From Pontibacter qinzhouensis (GTDB lineage Bacteria > Bacteroidota > Bacteroidia > Cytophagales > Hymenobacteraceae), in NCBI RefSeq assembly GCF_008017455.1, contig NZ_VRTY01000004.1, positions 1 to 64,000 of the forward strand: a DNA stretch of 64,000 nt, in the 5' to 3' direction. The first letter of the stretch is position 1, and each line of letters starts with the position of its first letter. This document shows, in pieces, positions 26,689 through 36,531 of the stretch. The translations under genes and the position numbers were made by a program. The notes below the pieces were generated by a model. It was not told where the DNA came from. It was given only the letters and a program-made list of their open reading frames with translations, and ran no database searches.

Positions 26689-27585
26689 TTACCGGTGCTG
26701 TTCATAGGTATTAGCCTGCAACGCGCTACGCAGCTTTTGAACCTGCTCCTCTGTCAGGTCATCAGCTGCAGCTACCTGTATTGCCTCCTGCAGCTGCTTT
26801 TGCGTTCGGATACCTACCACTGCCGAGGTAATAGCCGGGTGGTGCAACACAAAACGGGCTGCCACCTCTGCCTCACTCCGCTCCTGCCCTGCCACCTCCG
26901 CAACAGCCGCAGCAGCTGCAGTAACCTGCCCTCCGGAATACCCCAGGTATGGCTTCGGAGATTTGCCCAGCAGCAAGCCTTGTGCATAACTGCCCCTTGC
27001 CAGCACACCTACTCCATTTTCCTGCAACAGCGCCAGGCTTTCCTCTTCAGGCCGACGGTCCAGGAGGCTGTACTGCATCATCACGCTTACCAGCTTCGAG
27101 CGCTGCACATACTCCCGAATTACATTTGGCCTGATGGAGGAAATACCATAATACCTGATTTTGCCTTGCTGCTGCAGCATTTCGAAAGCTTCTATAGTTT
27201 CGTCGATGGGATCCTCTAAAGTGCCTCCGTGCAGTTGGTAAAGGTCGATGTAATCTGTCTGGAGCCGCTTCAGGCTTTTTTCAACCGCTTGTAAAATGTA
27301 AGCTTTGGTCGGGTTCCAGTCCCAGCCATTGCCATCGAGGCGCATCTGGTTACCTACTTTTGTGGCCAGCACGACCTTATCGCGCATGCCTTTAAAGGCA
27401 TTTCCAACAAGTGCCTCGTTCTGGCCGTTCTGGTACAGGTCAGCGGTATCGAAAAAATTAATACCTTGATCCAGCGCTTTGTGGAGTAAGGCTTTGCCGG
27501 CTTTATCGTCATCACCTAACGACATGCAACCAAAGCTAATTTCACTTACCTGCAGGTCCGATTTACCGAGCAATTTGTAGTTCAT
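26689..27585 (-). CDS. Aldo/keto reductase
   Basis: The 298-residue protein is an NADPH-dependent aldo/keto reductase of the TIM-barrel family. The catalytic tetrad is recognisable: Asp and Tyr in FFDTADLYQNG (about 44-54), Lys in VLATKVGN, His in DLYQLHGG. The signature LQTDYIDLYQLH and the C-terminal cofactor region PAITSAVVGIRTQKQLQEAI are typical. The substrate cannot be told from sequence; relatives reduce aldehydes or sugars in stress detoxification. The start MNYKLLGKSDLQVSEISFGC is the family N-terminus. The nearest gene upstream on this strand, ndh, is 120 bp away. Confidence 0.93.
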   Translation of the reverse strand: MNYKLLGKSDLQVSEISFGCMSLGDDDKAGKALLHKALDQGINFFDTADLYQNGQNEALVGNAFKGMRDKVVLATKVGNQMRLDGNGWDWNPTKAYILQAVEKSLKRLQTDYIDLYQLHGGTLEDPIDETIEAFEMLQQQGKIRYYGISSIRPNVIREYVQRSKLVSVMMQYSLLDRRPEEESLALLQENGVGVLARGSYAQGLLLGKSPKPYLGYSGGQVTAAAAAVAEVAGQERSEAEVAARFVLHHPAITSAVVGIRTQKQLQEAIQVAAADDLTEEQVQKLRSALQANTYEQHR

Positions 27586-27705
27586 GCTGCTATTTTTTAG
27601 ATAGTTTGTAAAAAGAGGAGGGAAAAAACCTGTTGGCTCCTTCCCTCCTACAATGGGCAGGCAGTATTTACCTGCTGCTTTTTCAGTTTTTGTTTCTATA
27701 GTTTC

Positions 27706-29055
27706 CTAAGAATCCGGGTTATATTTTTTAAAGAAATCGCGGGCACTCTTGTCACCTTTGCGCACAAAAGGCCTGATAATAAGGCGCGTGCCACGCTCAA
27801 AGGTAAAGAACCTGTACATCCAGTTACTGATAACTACGAGCTTGTTCCGGAAACCGACCAGGTACATGATGTGCACAAATAACCAGATAATCCAGGCGAA
27901 GAAACCACTCAGGTGCAGGTTACCCGGCAGGTCGGCTACAGCACGGTTACGGCCAATAATAGCCAGCGAGCCTTTGTCGAGGTACTCGAAGGGCTCCAGC
28001 TTCTCGCCCTTTATTAGCCGTCTCAGGTTTTTAGCGAGCAATTTACCTTGCTGCATGGCAGGCTGTGCCACCCCCGGATGCCCACGCGGGTACTTCTCGG
28101 TTTTCATAAAAGCAATATCGCCTATGGCGAAAATATTATTGAAGCCAATTACCTGGCTAAAAGGGTTCACCAGAATACGGCCACGCTCCACCGATTCAGC
28201 AGGTAAACCATCGACCAAGGCTCCTGATACACCGGCAGCCCAGATCAGCGTATGCGCTTTTATCTGTTCGCCTCCCTTCAGCATTACCGTGAGCCCGTCA
28301 TAAGACTCCACCAATGTGCTCAGCTTTACAACAATGCCAAGCTTTTCGAGGTAACGGTGTGTTTTCTCACTCGATTTGGGGTCCATGGGCGGTAACACCC
28401 TGTCCAGACCTTCGATCAGGTAAATATTCATTTTACTGAAATCAAGGCCGGGATAATCGGTTGGTAAAATGTGTGTCCGCATTTCTGCCAGCGCACCAGC
28501 CAGTTCCACACCGGTAGGCCCTCCTCCTACTATCACAAAGTTTAGCAGGCTGTGCCGTATTTCCTGGTCTTTGGTCATGCTGGCCTGTTCGAAACACTGC
28601 AGCAGTTGGCTACGCAGGTTCAGGGCATCCGGAATGTGCTTAAGCGGAAAAGAATACCGCTGAATTTGCTCATTACCGAAAAAGTTAGGCTTGGTGCCGG
28701 TGGCTATTACCAGGTAATCGTACTGCAGGTCGCCGATGAGCGTGGCAACCGTGTTGGTAGCATGGTAAATACCTGTTACGCGCACCAGCCGGAAATGAAA
28801 ATCCTCATAATCGTCGGAGCCGAACATTTTACGAAGTGGTTCTGCAATAGCATCTGGTTCGAGGCCGGCCGTAGCCACCTGGTAGAGCAGAGGCCAGAAA
28901 CCATGGTAATTCTGTTTATCGAACATCACTACCTGAAAATGTTTGCCCGAAAGCTTTTTGGCGAGGTTAATCCCACCAAATCCACCACCAATTATTACAA
29001 CTCTGGGCTTGGTTGTGTCTGGTATGTTTAAGGAGAGCTTGTCGAAATTGAGCAT
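27706..29055 (-). CDS. ndh: Type II NADH dehydrogenase (NDH-2)
   Basis: The 449-residue flavoprotein passes electrons from NADH to quinone at the inner membrane face without pumping protons. It has an N-terminal FAD-binding motif VVIIGGGFGGINLAKKL (about 20-36), a second dinucleotide motif FVIVGGGPTGVELAGALAEM (about 172-191), and an FAD-binding segment FAIGDIAFM. Near the C-terminus LSGFFAWIIWLFVHIMYLVG forms a membrane-anchoring helix, typical of bacterial NDH-2. The start falls about 19 residues before the first glycine motif. It is transcribed alone, with 397 bp upstream that contain a dispersed element. Confidence 0.93.
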   Translation of the reverse strand: MLNFDKLSLNIPDTTKPRVVIIGGGFGGINLAKKLSGKHFQVVMFDKQNYHGFWPLLYQVATAGLEPDAIAEPLRKMFGSDDYEDFHFRLVRVTGIYHATNTVATLIGDLQYDYLVIATGTKPNFFGNEQIQRYSFPLKHIPDALNLRSQLLQCFEQASMTKDQEIRHSLLNFVIVGGGPTGVELAGALAEMRTHILPTDYPGLDFSKMNIYLIEGLDRVLPPMDPKSSEKTHRYLEKLGIVVKLSTLVESYDGLTVMLKGGEQIKAHTLIWAAGVSGALVDGLPAESVERGRILVNPFSQVIGFNNIFAIGDIAFMKTEKYPRGHPGVAQPAMQQGKLLAKNLRRLIKGEKLEPFEYLDKGSLAIIGRNRAVADLPGNLHLSGFFAWIIWLFVHIMYLVGFRNKLVVISNWMYRFFTFERGTRLIIRPFVRKGDKSARDFFKKYNPDS

Positions 29056-29452
29056 AGGTTGTACGGTATATTTTTGGCTGAAAACAGCTGCAGTTTATAT
29101 GGGGTCTGCAACTTTTCAGGTGTTTACGGTAAATGGCAACAAAGATTTATTTTACCCGATCAAATATTAATTTTTTCTGCTATTACAGCCCCATTGGCGG
29201 CACTCCGGCCTTAGGAGTGAGTGAGTGAGAGGGTCTTTTGTTTTATCCTGTTATGTTGCATGAAACCTCATAAAGATCATCCTGCTAACCTGGAGCTATA
29301 AATTTTTCTTGTTTTCTCACATACTCACTTATTCTCACCTCCAAAAGTCTGCGCCTTACTTGTTTCATGGAAGCGCTGCGTTAACAGATTATTCTAATGA
29401 AAATGGCCTCCGGAGAAGAAAAGGCCTAAAAGTATCCAAGGGTCAGGGGCCT
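29056..29452. other. Intergenic region upstream of ndh
   Basis: Contains copy 9 of the 57-nt element (29386-29442), ending 10 bp before the end of the ene-reductase gene. I see no exact promoter box for ndh. Confidence 0.5.
29386..29442 (-). repeat. 57-nt dispersed element, copy 9
   Basis: On the minus strand it starts CCCTTGGATACTTTTAGG, has the core TTCTCCGGAGGCC, and ends TTTTCATTAGAATAATCT. Confidence 0.88.
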
Positions 29453-30523
29453 TTATCTAGGTTTGGCGCGCTCGTATTGCAGCGGCCACTGAGGGCTAGC
29501 TTGCAACTCATGAGCGGCGTGTAGCGGGAAGTAAGGATCTCGCAGAAACTCCCGGGCCAGTAACACCAGGTCAGCTTTACCGTCGGCAATAATTCTCTCC
29601 GCCTGCTTTGCATCAGTTATCAGGCCGACAGCACCTGTTCGTACGCCCGCTTCTTTTTTAATGCGTTCGGCAAACGGAACCTGGTAGCCCGGCTCCACCG
29701 GAATTTTAGCTGCTGGCACGTTACCGCCGGTAGAGCAGTCAATTAAATCTACACCGTTCTCCTGCAGCACCTTTGCCAGCCTTACAGAGTCTTCTGCAGT
29801 CCAGCCGCCCTCTGTCCAGTCGGTAGCCGATAACCTTACAAACAGCGGAAACTCCTCCGGCCAGACGCAGCGAATCGCCAGTGTCACTTCTGTTATAAGC
29901 CGGATGCGGTTTTCGAAGGAGCCGCCGTAGTCGTCGGTGCGGGTGTTGCTCAGTGGCGACAGAAACTCGTGCAGCAGGTACCCATGCGCCCCATGAATTT
30001 CTAGCACCTGAAACCCTGCTTCCAGAGCACGACTGGCAGCTGCTTTAAAACTGGTAATAACCTGCTGTATTTCCGTTACCGTTAAGGCATGTGGCGCAGG
30101 CTCTTGTTCTGAAAAAGGTATGGCGCTGGGCGCTACTGTTTCCCAACCGTTTTGCTCTGCGACAGGTATGGCTGCTCCACCTTTCCAGGGGCTTTGGTGG
30201 CTGGCTTTCCGGCCGGCATGGGCTAGCTGTATGCCCGGAACGGCACCGTGCTGCTTCATAAACCCGCTAATTTTGCGCAACCCTTCTATGTGTTCATCCT
30301 TCCAGATACCCAGGTCATCGGGCGTAATTCTGCCCTCCGGGGCTACTGCTGTCGCCTCCACCAGAATTAAACCGGCACCTCCTACTGCCCTGCTACCATA
30401 GTGTACAAAATGCCAATCGTTTACAAACCCATCCTCGCTGCTGTACATGCACATCGGCGACATGGCAATTCTGTTCTTTAAAGTTACTTCTCGTATAGTA
30501 AGTGGCTGAAATAATGCTGACAT
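29453..30523 (-). CDS. namA: Old yellow enzyme family NADPH dehydrogenase (YqjM/NamA-like)
   Basis: The 356-residue protein is an FMN-dependent ene-reductase of the YqjM class. Visible are the N-terminal MSPMCMYSSEDGFVNDWH, whose Cys tunes the FMN in YqjM, GIQLAHAGRKA with the Gln/His/Arg contacts, the catalytic segment EIHGAHGYLLHEFLSP, the motif TDDYGGSFENR, and the FMN phosphate region ADLVLLAREFLRDPYF. It reduces activated C=C bonds of enals, enones or maleimides; the natural role is probably detoxification of electrophiles. Length (356 against about 338) is normal. Confidence 0.93.
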   Translation of the reverse strand: MSALFQPLTIREVTLKNRIAMSPMCMYSSEDGFVNDWHFVHYGSRAVGGAGLILVEATAVAPEGRITPDDLGIWKDEHIEGLRKISGFMKQHGAVPGIQLAHAGRKASHQSPWKGGAAIPVAEQNGWETVAPSAIPFSEQEPAPHALTVTEIQQVITSFKAAASRALEAGFQVLEIHGAHGYLLHEFLSPLSNTRTDDYGGSFENRIRLITEVTLAIRCVWPEEFPLFVRLSATDWTEGGWTAEDSVRLAKVLQENGVDLIDCSTGGNVPAAKIPVEPGYQVPFAERIKKEAGVRTGAVGLITDAKQAERIIADGKADLVLLAREFLRDPYFPLHAAHELQASPQWPLQYERAKPR

Positions 30524-30761
30524 ATCTTCATTTTTATTTTGACTGCTACTTTAGGCCGGCTCCGGCAGCTGTTAGTAAGCATACGGCAAATCTAGCAAAT
30601 CAATTACATGTATATACATTATTTGTATAGAAAATTTTCCGACTGCCTTTCAACTTTATACTGCCAACAGTTATAGAAAGGAGGTTTGCCACTTTATGGC
30701 TGTTATGGGAGAAGCAGTAGCTGGAGTTTGCAGGCAGTTATACCTTTTAAAGCAGGTCATA

Positions 30762-30818
30762 CCCTTGGCAGAAAACAGGCAAAAACTCTTCCGAAGGCTA
30801 TTTTTATTCGAATAAATT
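30762..30818 (+). repeat. 57-nt dispersed element, copy 10
   Basis: It begins CCCTTGGCAGAAAACAGG, has the core CTCTTCCGAAGGC, and ends TTTTTATTCGAATAAATT. Confidence 0.86.
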
Positions 30819-30898
30819 GAGTCTGGCAGTTTCTGTTCACCTAACATCATAAAAATTGACTTCATAAACCAGCTAAAGGAACAGCCCTAAAAACAAAA

Positions 30899-30925
30899 AG
30901 GCTTCCCGGAAAAACCGGGAAGCCT
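30899..30925 (-). terminator. Intrinsic terminator of xylA
   Basis: A perfect 11-bp stem pairs AGGCTTCCCGG (30899-30909) with CCGGGAAGCCT (30915-30925) across a 5-nt loop. Read on the minus strand it is followed by a T-rich run. It lies 22 bp after the xylA stop. Confidence 0.88.
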
Positions 30926-30947
30926 CTGAACTAGCTTTGTGTTGTGA

Positions 30948-32279
30948 TTATATGTATCGGTTGATCAGGTTTTCGAGGTACTCTTGTTTGCCGCTGCGCG
31001 TCTCCGGCTCACCGTGCTCTATGGCATAGGCCCGCAGATCTTCCAGGCTCAGTTTACCTTCCTCAAATGCTTTGCCTTTACCGCTGTCGAAAGAGGCGTA
31101 TCGCTCTTCTCTTATTTTCTTATAATCTGATTTCTGCAGAATATTATCGGCTGTTACAAGTGCTCTTGCAAAGGCATCGGCACCACCAATGTGCGCGTAG
31201 AACAGGTCGGCAGGGTCGGTGGAGTTTCTTCTGATTTTGGCATCGAAATTAATACCGCCTCCTTTAAAGCCACCAGCCTGCAAAATTATCAGCATCGCCT
31301 CTGTAAGTTCGTTTATGTTTACCGGGAACTGGTCGGTATCCCAGCCGTTCTGATAGTCACCACGGTTGGCATCTATAGAACCTAACAAGCCAGCATCTAC
31401 AGCTACCTGCAGCTCGTGCTCAAAGGTATGGCCGGCCAGGGTGGCATGGTTCACTTCCAGGTTCAGGCTGAAATCGTTGAGCAGGTCGTGCTGGCGCAGG
31501 AAACCAATTACTGTTTCCGCATCAAAATCATATTGGTGCTTCGATGGCTCGGCTGGTTTCGGCTCAATAAAGAACTGGCCTTTAAACCCTTGCTTGCGGG
31601 CATAGTCTTTGGCCGCGTGCAGGAACTGGGCAAAGTGCTCTTTCTCGCGTTTCATGTTGGTGTTGAGCAGGGTCATGTAACCTTCTCTTCCTCCCCAGAA
31701 CACGTAGTTCTCGCCATTTAAGGCAATAGTCGCATCAAGGGCAGCTTTTACCTGGGCTGCACCATGCGCCAGCACATGAAAATCTGGGTTTGTAGAAGCT
31801 CCGTTCATGTACCTGCTGTGCGAGAACAGGTTGGCTGTGCCCCATAAAAGCTTCATGCCGCTTTCTTTTTGCTTCTGTTGCGCGTACTCCACCAGGGTCT
31901 GCAGCCGGCGCTCGTTCTCTACCACATCATTGCCGTAATCCACCACATCCACATCATGGAAACAGTAGTATGGCATGTTGATTTTGGTCATAAACTCAAA
32001 AGCGGCATCCATCTTGTCTTTCGCTCTTTCTACAGCATCCGATTTTTCATCCCATGGGAAAACATGCGTAGCGCCGCCAAAAGGGTCGGAGCCGTTGCCG
32101 TTAAATGAGTGCCAGTAAGCTACTGCAAAGCGCAGGTGCTCTTTCATGGTTTTGCCTGCTACCACGCGGTTCTCGTCGTACCAGCGGTAAGCCAGCGGAT
32201 TATCAGACTCAAGGCCTTCGAACTGAATCTGGCCAATTCCTTTAAAAAACTCTTTGTCGCCTAAAACTATGTTTGCCAT
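30948..32279 (-). CDS. xylA: Xylose isomerase
   Basis: XylA converts D-xylose to D-xylulose in the cytosol, using divalent metal. The 443 residues match the class II enzyme in length. Catalytic and metal motifs are visible: CFHDVDVV (about 104-111), [34 protein letters not shown] and [16 protein letters not shown], followed by [20 protein letters not shown]. It lies 33 bp downstream of xylB in the same direction and is closed by a terminator, so xylB-xylA is a two-gene operon controlled from the divergent LacI-type region. No xylose transporter is present here. Confidence 0.97.
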   Translation of the reverse strand: MANIVLGDKEFFKGIGQIQFEGLESDNPLAYRWYDENRVVAGKTMKEHLRFAVAYWHSFNGNGSDPFGGATHVFPWDEKSDAVERAKDKMDAAFEFMTKINMPYYCFHDVDVVDYGNDVVENERRLQTLVEYAQQKQKESGMKLLWGTANLFSHSRYMNGASTNPDFHVLAHGAAQVKAALDATIALNGENYVFWGGREGYMTLLNTNMKREKEHFAQFLHAAKDYARKQGFKGQFFIEPKPAEPSKHQYDFDAETVIGFLRQHDLLNDFSLNLEVNHATLAGHTFEHELQVAVDAGLLGSIDANRGDYQNGWDTDQFPVNINELTEAMLIILQAGGFKGGGINFDAKIRRNSTDPADLFYAHIGGADAFARALVTADNILQKSDYKKIREERYASFDSGKGKAFEEGKLSLEDLRAYAIEHGEPETRSGKQEYLENLINRYI

Positions 32280-32312
32280 GTTGTTTTGTGTTTTCTACTG
32301 TTGATGTGATAA

Positions 32313-33797
32313 TTAAATTCTGGTTAGTTTATCTTGCAGAAGCGTTTTCCACTCCTGGTATACCGGCTCGTATTGTGCGGCCGTCTGGGGTTCTATTAAC
32401 TGCAAAGGGTGTGTGTTACTGAAAGCTTCGTCGCCGGAGGCATAGGTTTTTGCCCCAATTCCTGCACCCAAAGCTGCGCCAACGCTACCATCGCTTGGGT
32501 ATAGCTCCACCGGCACGTTGGTGGCATTAACAAACGCTTCGGTAAACAGCGGGCTTAAAAACATATTAGCTCTGCCTGCCCTGATAACCGTAGGATTCAT
32601 GCCGTTTTCGCGCATAATATCGAGGCCATACCGGAAGGCAAATGCAATGCCTTCCTGCACCGCCCTGAAAATGTGCGGCTGCGTGTGCTTGTAAAGGTCG
32701 ATGTTCTCGAAATGAGCACCTATTATTTTGTTGTTGAGCATGCGCTCTGCACCGTTGCCAAAAGGCAGCACCCGCAGCCCATCGCTGCCGATAGCCACCT
32801 GGCTGCCGAGGCTGTTCATGTCGGCGTAGCTGATGCTGGAACCGATCATATCTTTTGTCCAGCGGTTCAGAATGCCGGTGCCGTTAATGCATAGCAGCAC
32901 CCCTACCCGCTTCTCATGGCTGGCATAGTTAACGTGCGCAAATGTGTTTACCCGCGACTGCGGATCATATACCAGTTGGTCGCTTACGCCATAAATTACG
33001 CCTGATGTTCCTGCCGTGGCAGCGACTTCGCCTGGTTTCAGCACGTTTAACGAAAGCGCGTTGTTCGGCTGATCACCTGATTTATACGTTACCGGAATTC
33101 CTTCTGAAAGGCCTAAAGTTGCCGCGATCTCACGCTTCAGCTGCCCATGCTCCGAAAACACTGGTTTGATCTCCGGAATCAGCGCCTTGTCGAAGCCAAA
33201 GTACCCGAGCACATCTTCCGAGAGCTGGTCCTCCTGAAAATCCCAGAAAACTCCTTCCGAAAGCGCAGAAATACTGGTAGTGATCTCGCCTGTGAGTTTC
33301 ATGGAAATAAAATCGCCGGGAAGCATGGCTTTATATATCTGCTCGTATTTTTCAGGTTCGTTTTGCTTTACCCAGGCCAATTTAGATGCCGTGAAGTTTC
33401 CTGGCGAGTTGAGCAGGTGCGCCAGGCTTCGCTCTTCGCCGATGGCTTGCAGGGCTCCCTCGCCTATGGCCACAGCCCGGCTGTCGCACCAGATAATGGA
33501 ATCGCGGATTACACGCTGCTCCCGGTCTACCACTACCAGTCCGTGCATTTGGTAGGCAATGCCAATGGAGCCTATGTCTGCAGGATTAAACCCGGCGTTT
33601 GCATTCACTTTTTTTATGGCGGCCTGCACATGCTCCCACCACATATCGGGCGACTGCTCTGCCCACCCCGCCTGGTGCGCGATAATGCCTGACTCTACTT
33701 CAGGATATTGTGCCGAAGCCACACACTGCTGGGTGGCAGCATCTACTACCGACACTTTAATGGACGAAGTGCCAACATCTATTCCTAATAGGAGCAT
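32313..33797 (-). CDS. xylB: Xylulokinase
   Basis: XylB phosphorylates D-xylulose with ATP to xylulose 5-phosphate, feeding the pentose phosphate pathway. The 494-residue protein starts MLLLGIDVGTSSIKVSVVDA, the phosphate-binding motif of the FGGY carbohydrate kinases. It has YQMHGLVVVD (about 108), LPGDFISMKLTGEI and the ATP-binding region TAGTSGVIYG. The C-terminal FGGY segment is GAALGAGIGAKTY. It is the first gene of xylBA, and the 30-bp palindromic operator lies about 75 bp upstream of its start. Confidence 0.96.
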   Translation of the reverse strand: MLLLGIDVGTSSIKVSVVDAATQQCVASAQYPEVESGIIAHQAGWAEQSPDMWWEHVQAAIKKVNANAGFNPADIGSIGIAYQMHGLVVVDREQRVIRDSIIWCDSRAVAIGEGALQAIGEERSLAHLLNSPGNFTASKLAWVKQNEPEKYEQIYKAMLPGDFISMKLTGEITTSISALSEGVFWDFQEDQLSEDVLGYFGFDKALIPEIKPVFSEHGQLKREIAATLGLSEGIPVTYKSGDQPNNALSLNVLKPGEVAATAGTSGVIYGVSDQLVYDPQSRVNTFAHVNYASHEKRVGVLLCINGTGILNRWTKDMIGSSISYADMNSLGSQVAIGSDGLRVLPFGNGAERMLNNKIIGAHFENIDLYKHTQPHIFRAVQEGIAFAFRYGLDIMRENGMNPTVIRAGRANMFLSPLFTEAFVNATNVPVELYPSDGSVGAALGAGIGAKTYASGDEAFSNTHPLQLIEPQTAAQYEPVYQEWKTLLQDKLTRI

Positions 33798-33872
33798 ATT
33801 TTACGAATTTTTAACAGCTTAAATCAACCCATACTTTAGCAGGTTTATAACACTTTCCTGGGCTAATGCGCA

Positions 33873-33902
33873 TAAGTTTATGCCAACGTTGGCATAAACT
33901 TA
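33873..33902. promoter_or_regulatory. 30-bp perfect palindromic operator between xylB and the lacI-type gene
   Basis: The 30 bases are a perfect palindrome centred on the CG of TATGCCAACGTTGGCATA (33879-33896). A central CG with symmetric arms is the hallmark of LacI/GalR family operators. It lies between the divergent xylB and lacI-type genes, so it should govern both. A degenerate relative occurs upstream of galM (44662-44677). Confidence 0.9.
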
Positions 33903-33996
33903 AAAGAAAGTTTTGAAATCCAAAAATTTATCTGCAATTATGTTTAAATTATTTTTCTTTAACGATTAAACATGTAGAAGAAAGGCAACCTTCATC

Positions 33997-34004
33997 TACC
34001 TTTG
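33997..34004 (+). promoter_or_regulatory. Bacteroidota-type -7 box for the lacI-type gene
   Basis: TACCTTTG matches TAnnTTTG and lies 35 bp before the GTG start at 34039. The -33 box is not obvious. The operator palindrome ends about 95 bp upstream. Confidence 0.6.
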
Positions 34005-34038
34005 TAAAAGCGCCATAGCATAACCAAAAAGACAAAAA

Positions 34039-35055
34039 GTGCAGAAAGTAACCATCCATGATATTGCCCGCGAACTGAACATAACCTTTTCTACGGTGGC
34101 AAGAGCCCTAAACGACCACCCCGCCATTAGTGTAACCACCAAAGAGGCTGTGCGCGAAACTGCTAAACGACTCGGGTACCGGCAAAATAAAGTAGCCTCC
34201 TCCTTACGCTCCGGTCGCACCAATATTATAGGCGTGGTGGTGCCGAGCCTCGATGTCTCCTTCTTCAGCTCCGTAGTACACGGTATTGAGCGCGTTATGC
34301 ATGAGAATGGCTACAGTATCCTGCTCTACCAGTCTAACGAATCGCTGAAGCAGGAAACGAAAGGAATTGCCACTTTTCTGGCATCGCGGGTAGATGGTAT
34401 TATTGCCTCTGTAACGGCAGAAACTTTTCAGTACGAGCACTACACTGAAATAAAGAAACGGAATGTGCCCTTGCTCTTTTTCGACCGGACATTAGATGAA
34501 CTCCAGGTGCCATCCGTTACGATCAACGACTATAAAGGAGGGTTTATGGCCACAGAGCACCTGATCCGGAAAGGCTATAAACGCATTGTGCACATCTCTT
34601 CGGAGCGGAACCTGCCTATTTTTAGCGAACGGCTACGCGGCTACACTGATGCCCTGGCGTATTACGATCTGCCTTTTGATGAGAACCTGGTTTTCAGGGG
34701 AAACATATCGATGGAATATGGAAAGACCTGTGTGGATGCGCTACTGGAAAAGCAGGTACAGTTCGATGCCATTTTTGCACTCGAAGATTATATGGCCATG
34801 GGTGCCATACACCAGCTATTAGCGCATGGCATTACGGTACCCGACCAGGTGGGCGTTATTGGGTTTGCAAACGAAGCTTTTGGAGCCTACATCACTCCTA
34901 CCCTCTCAACTATAGATCAGCAAACCGTGAAAATGGGCGAGGAAGTAGCTAATTTATTTCTGAAGCTGTCAAAAAACAAAAAGTTTTATGAAGCAGAACC
35001 GGAACGTGTGGTGCTGGAACCTTTGCTCATGATCAGGCAATCTACAGCCAGGTAA
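34039..35055 (+). CDS. LacI/GalR family transcriptional regulator of the xylose genes
   Basis: The 338-residue protein has an N-terminal LacI helix-turn-helix and hinge, VTIHDIARELNITFSTVARA (about 4-23), followed by GYRQNKVASSLRSGRTNIIG, then a periplasmic-binding-protein-like effector domain with IIGVVVPSLDVSFFSSVVHG, FFDRTLDELQVPSV, GRGY-like IRKGYKRIVHI and IGFANEAFGAYITPTLSTID. The start codon is GTG at 34039, set by the family N-terminus. It is divergent from xylBA with a perfect palindromic operator in between, so it most likely represses (or controls) xylBA in response to xylose or a derivative. A similar site upstream of galM raises the possibility of wider sugar control. Confidence 0.93.
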   Translation: MQKVTIHDIARELNITFSTVARALNDHPAISVTTKEAVRETAKRLGYRQNKVASSLRSGRTNIIGVVVPSLDVSFFSSVVHGIERVMHENGYSILLYQSNESLKQETKGIATFLASRVDGIIASVTAETFQYEHYTEIKKRNVPLLFFDRTLDELQVPSVTINDYKGGFMATEHLIRKGYKRIVHISSERNLPIFSERLRGYTDALAYYDLPFDENLVFRGNISMEYGKTCVDALLEKQVQFDAIFALEDYMAMGAIHQLLAHGITVPDQVGVIGFANEAFGAYITPTLSTIDQQTVKMGEEVANLFLKLSKNKKFYEAEPERVVLEPLLMIRQSTAR

Positions 35056-36003
35056 GTACAATAAAGGTTTATTACCGGAAAGCAGTAGTGTTTAAATGAC
35101 GTGCAAATGGCTATACAACTAATTACTAATGTTACGCACTAATTTTTTTGTCTCCTTTGAAAACTCATTTTACAGGGAAAAATCCAGCACTTAGTGCAAA
35201 GTGTTTTTCGCTAGTGCAGGCTTACAGGTCGTAACATTATCCCGAAAACTCTGGGTAAAATCAGGTTAGGGCAAGCTGACTCTTTACAATCTATAACTAA
35301 ACGCGTCTCTTATTTCATCTATTTTACACCAGCGGCCTACGAGCCGTTAAGTGCATGCAATAAAAAATATATCGGGCAGACCCTTGGCAAAATTCGGACG
35401 AAAATCCTTTGGAAGGTTATTTTCATTCGAATAATTTGAGAGCATAACATATTACGAGCTATTGTTATAGCTATTTTTCTATGTATACCGCAAGTTTAGG
35501 CGCAGCCGCAACTAGTGGGAGAAATGAGGCAAGTTATCAACTTGCGCAAAAGTGAAAGCAGGAGGTATTCGCTAGTTTTGAAAACTTGCCATTATGTTAA
35601 ACCACAAGTTACGTTACGCTAAACTTTCAGCATAGATAGTTATTACTACCCCTGCATATGTTATACACTCCGATTATTTGAATTCTCTAAATGAACTCAA
35701 ATTTAATCTATCCGGTAAATTTTAGTTGCATGCACTTAGCATGTTGTACCCAATTTGCACCAGAGTGGCCTGCAATCCGCTAGTCTTTTCAGGCAGCTCA
35801 AGACTGCGGTATAAGAGCCAAGTCCGAGGACGCTCACGCCATGTTATATTAGTGCTATGCCGTGGCACCGCAACAATAATTAGGCAGATAGAAGAGTGCT
35901 ACTTATAGAACTTTACTGTTCACTTAATTTTTGGCAGCCTGCTGATGGCCACAGCAATGCGTAGCTCTAAAAGAGGTTCCTCCTGTTTTACCTTTACTTA
36001 AGC
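35056..36003. other. 948-bp intergenic region, one dispersed element
   Basis: Between convergent genes. It contains copy 11 of the 57-nt element (35381-35437). Elsewhere the DNA is A+T-rich without a convincing gene. An open frame at 35726-35908 shows no family resemblance or start signal. No terminator hairpin was found. Confidence 0.5.
35381..35437 (+). repeat. 57-nt dispersed element, copy 11
   Basis: It begins CCCTTGGCAAAATTCGG, has the core TCCTTTGGAAGG, and ends TTTTCATTCGAATAATTT. It is the copy closest to the family consensus. Confidence 0.9.
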
Positions 36004-36468
36004 TTAACAAATTACTACGGCTATACTTGCCTGCACACACACCGATAGCAAAAGTACCAAGCAGTAGTTAGCTTTATATTGTGCCAGCCAGTCGAGGGCG
36101 GCTCTTTTATCGGTAAACATGCGGCTCGGGTTTTTAGGTTTGTTAACGGCTATGTAAAAATTAGCCATCATACGGAGTACAGGAGAGGTAACCAGCAAGG
36201 CAGTGGCTGTAACCAGTTCGTTTCCTTCTTTTGCTATAAAATCGCGTGCTTCTTTGGTGGTGTTCCGGACTTTGGTGATGTCAAAAAAGCTGGGGTATGC
36301 TGTGCCTGCAATAAGTTCCAACCTATCCTGTACACATTTTTGTGCTATTTCAAGATTCAGTAGCTCAATTTTTTTAAAGTTGCATAGAAAAATGCCGTTA
36401 TCAATTGACATAACAATATAATCCGTTTCTTTGGACTTACTGTCGCTATTTTTGTCAATATTTGTCAT
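36004..36468 (-). CDS. SpoIIAA/STAS-like small protein
   Basis: The 154-residue protein resembles a family of small STAS/SpoIIAA-like proteins common in Bacteroidota. The core IAGTAYPSFFDITKVRNTTK followed by EARDFIAKEGNELVTATALL, then RMMANFYIAVNKPKNPSRMF and TDKRAALDWLAQYK, is the conserved pattern. The C-terminal 20 residues (NYCLVLLLSVCVQASIAVVI) are hydrophobic and unusual for the family; they could be a tail anchor or a frame extension past the normal stop. Such proteins may bind lipid or act as regulatory switches. It is divergent from the synthase fusion gene with 63 bp between starts, so the two may be co-regulated. Confidence 0.7.
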   Translation of the reverse strand: MTNIDKNSDSKSKETDYIVMSIDNGIFLCNFKKIELLNLEIAQKCVQDRLELIAGTAYPSFFDITKVRNTTKEARDFIAKEGNELVTATALLVTSPVLRMMANFYIAVNKPKNPSRMFTDKRAALDWLAQYKANYCLVLLLSVCVQASIAVVIC

Positions 36469-36531
36469 AAGTTTTGAATTAATCTGACCCCGCGGTGTTA
36501 CACTAGTAACCTAAGCAAATGTACTAATTAT

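Larger units (their letters stand above)
30524..30947. other. Intergenic region between xylA and the ene-reductase gene
   Basis: Contains copy 10 of the 57-nt element (30762-30818) and the xylA terminator (30899-30925). A short minus-strand open frame at 30671-30865 runs through the element and is not accepted. Confidence 0.55.

Noticed and set aside
26481-26705. 74-codon minus-strand frame overlapping the aldo/keto reductase end
   Set aside because: No domain or composition signal, and it overlaps the preceding gene by 17 bp without a coupling arrangement.
35726-35908. 60-codon frame in the long gap after the LacI-type gene
   Set aside because: Arg/Cys-rich random-looking composition and no neighbours to support it.
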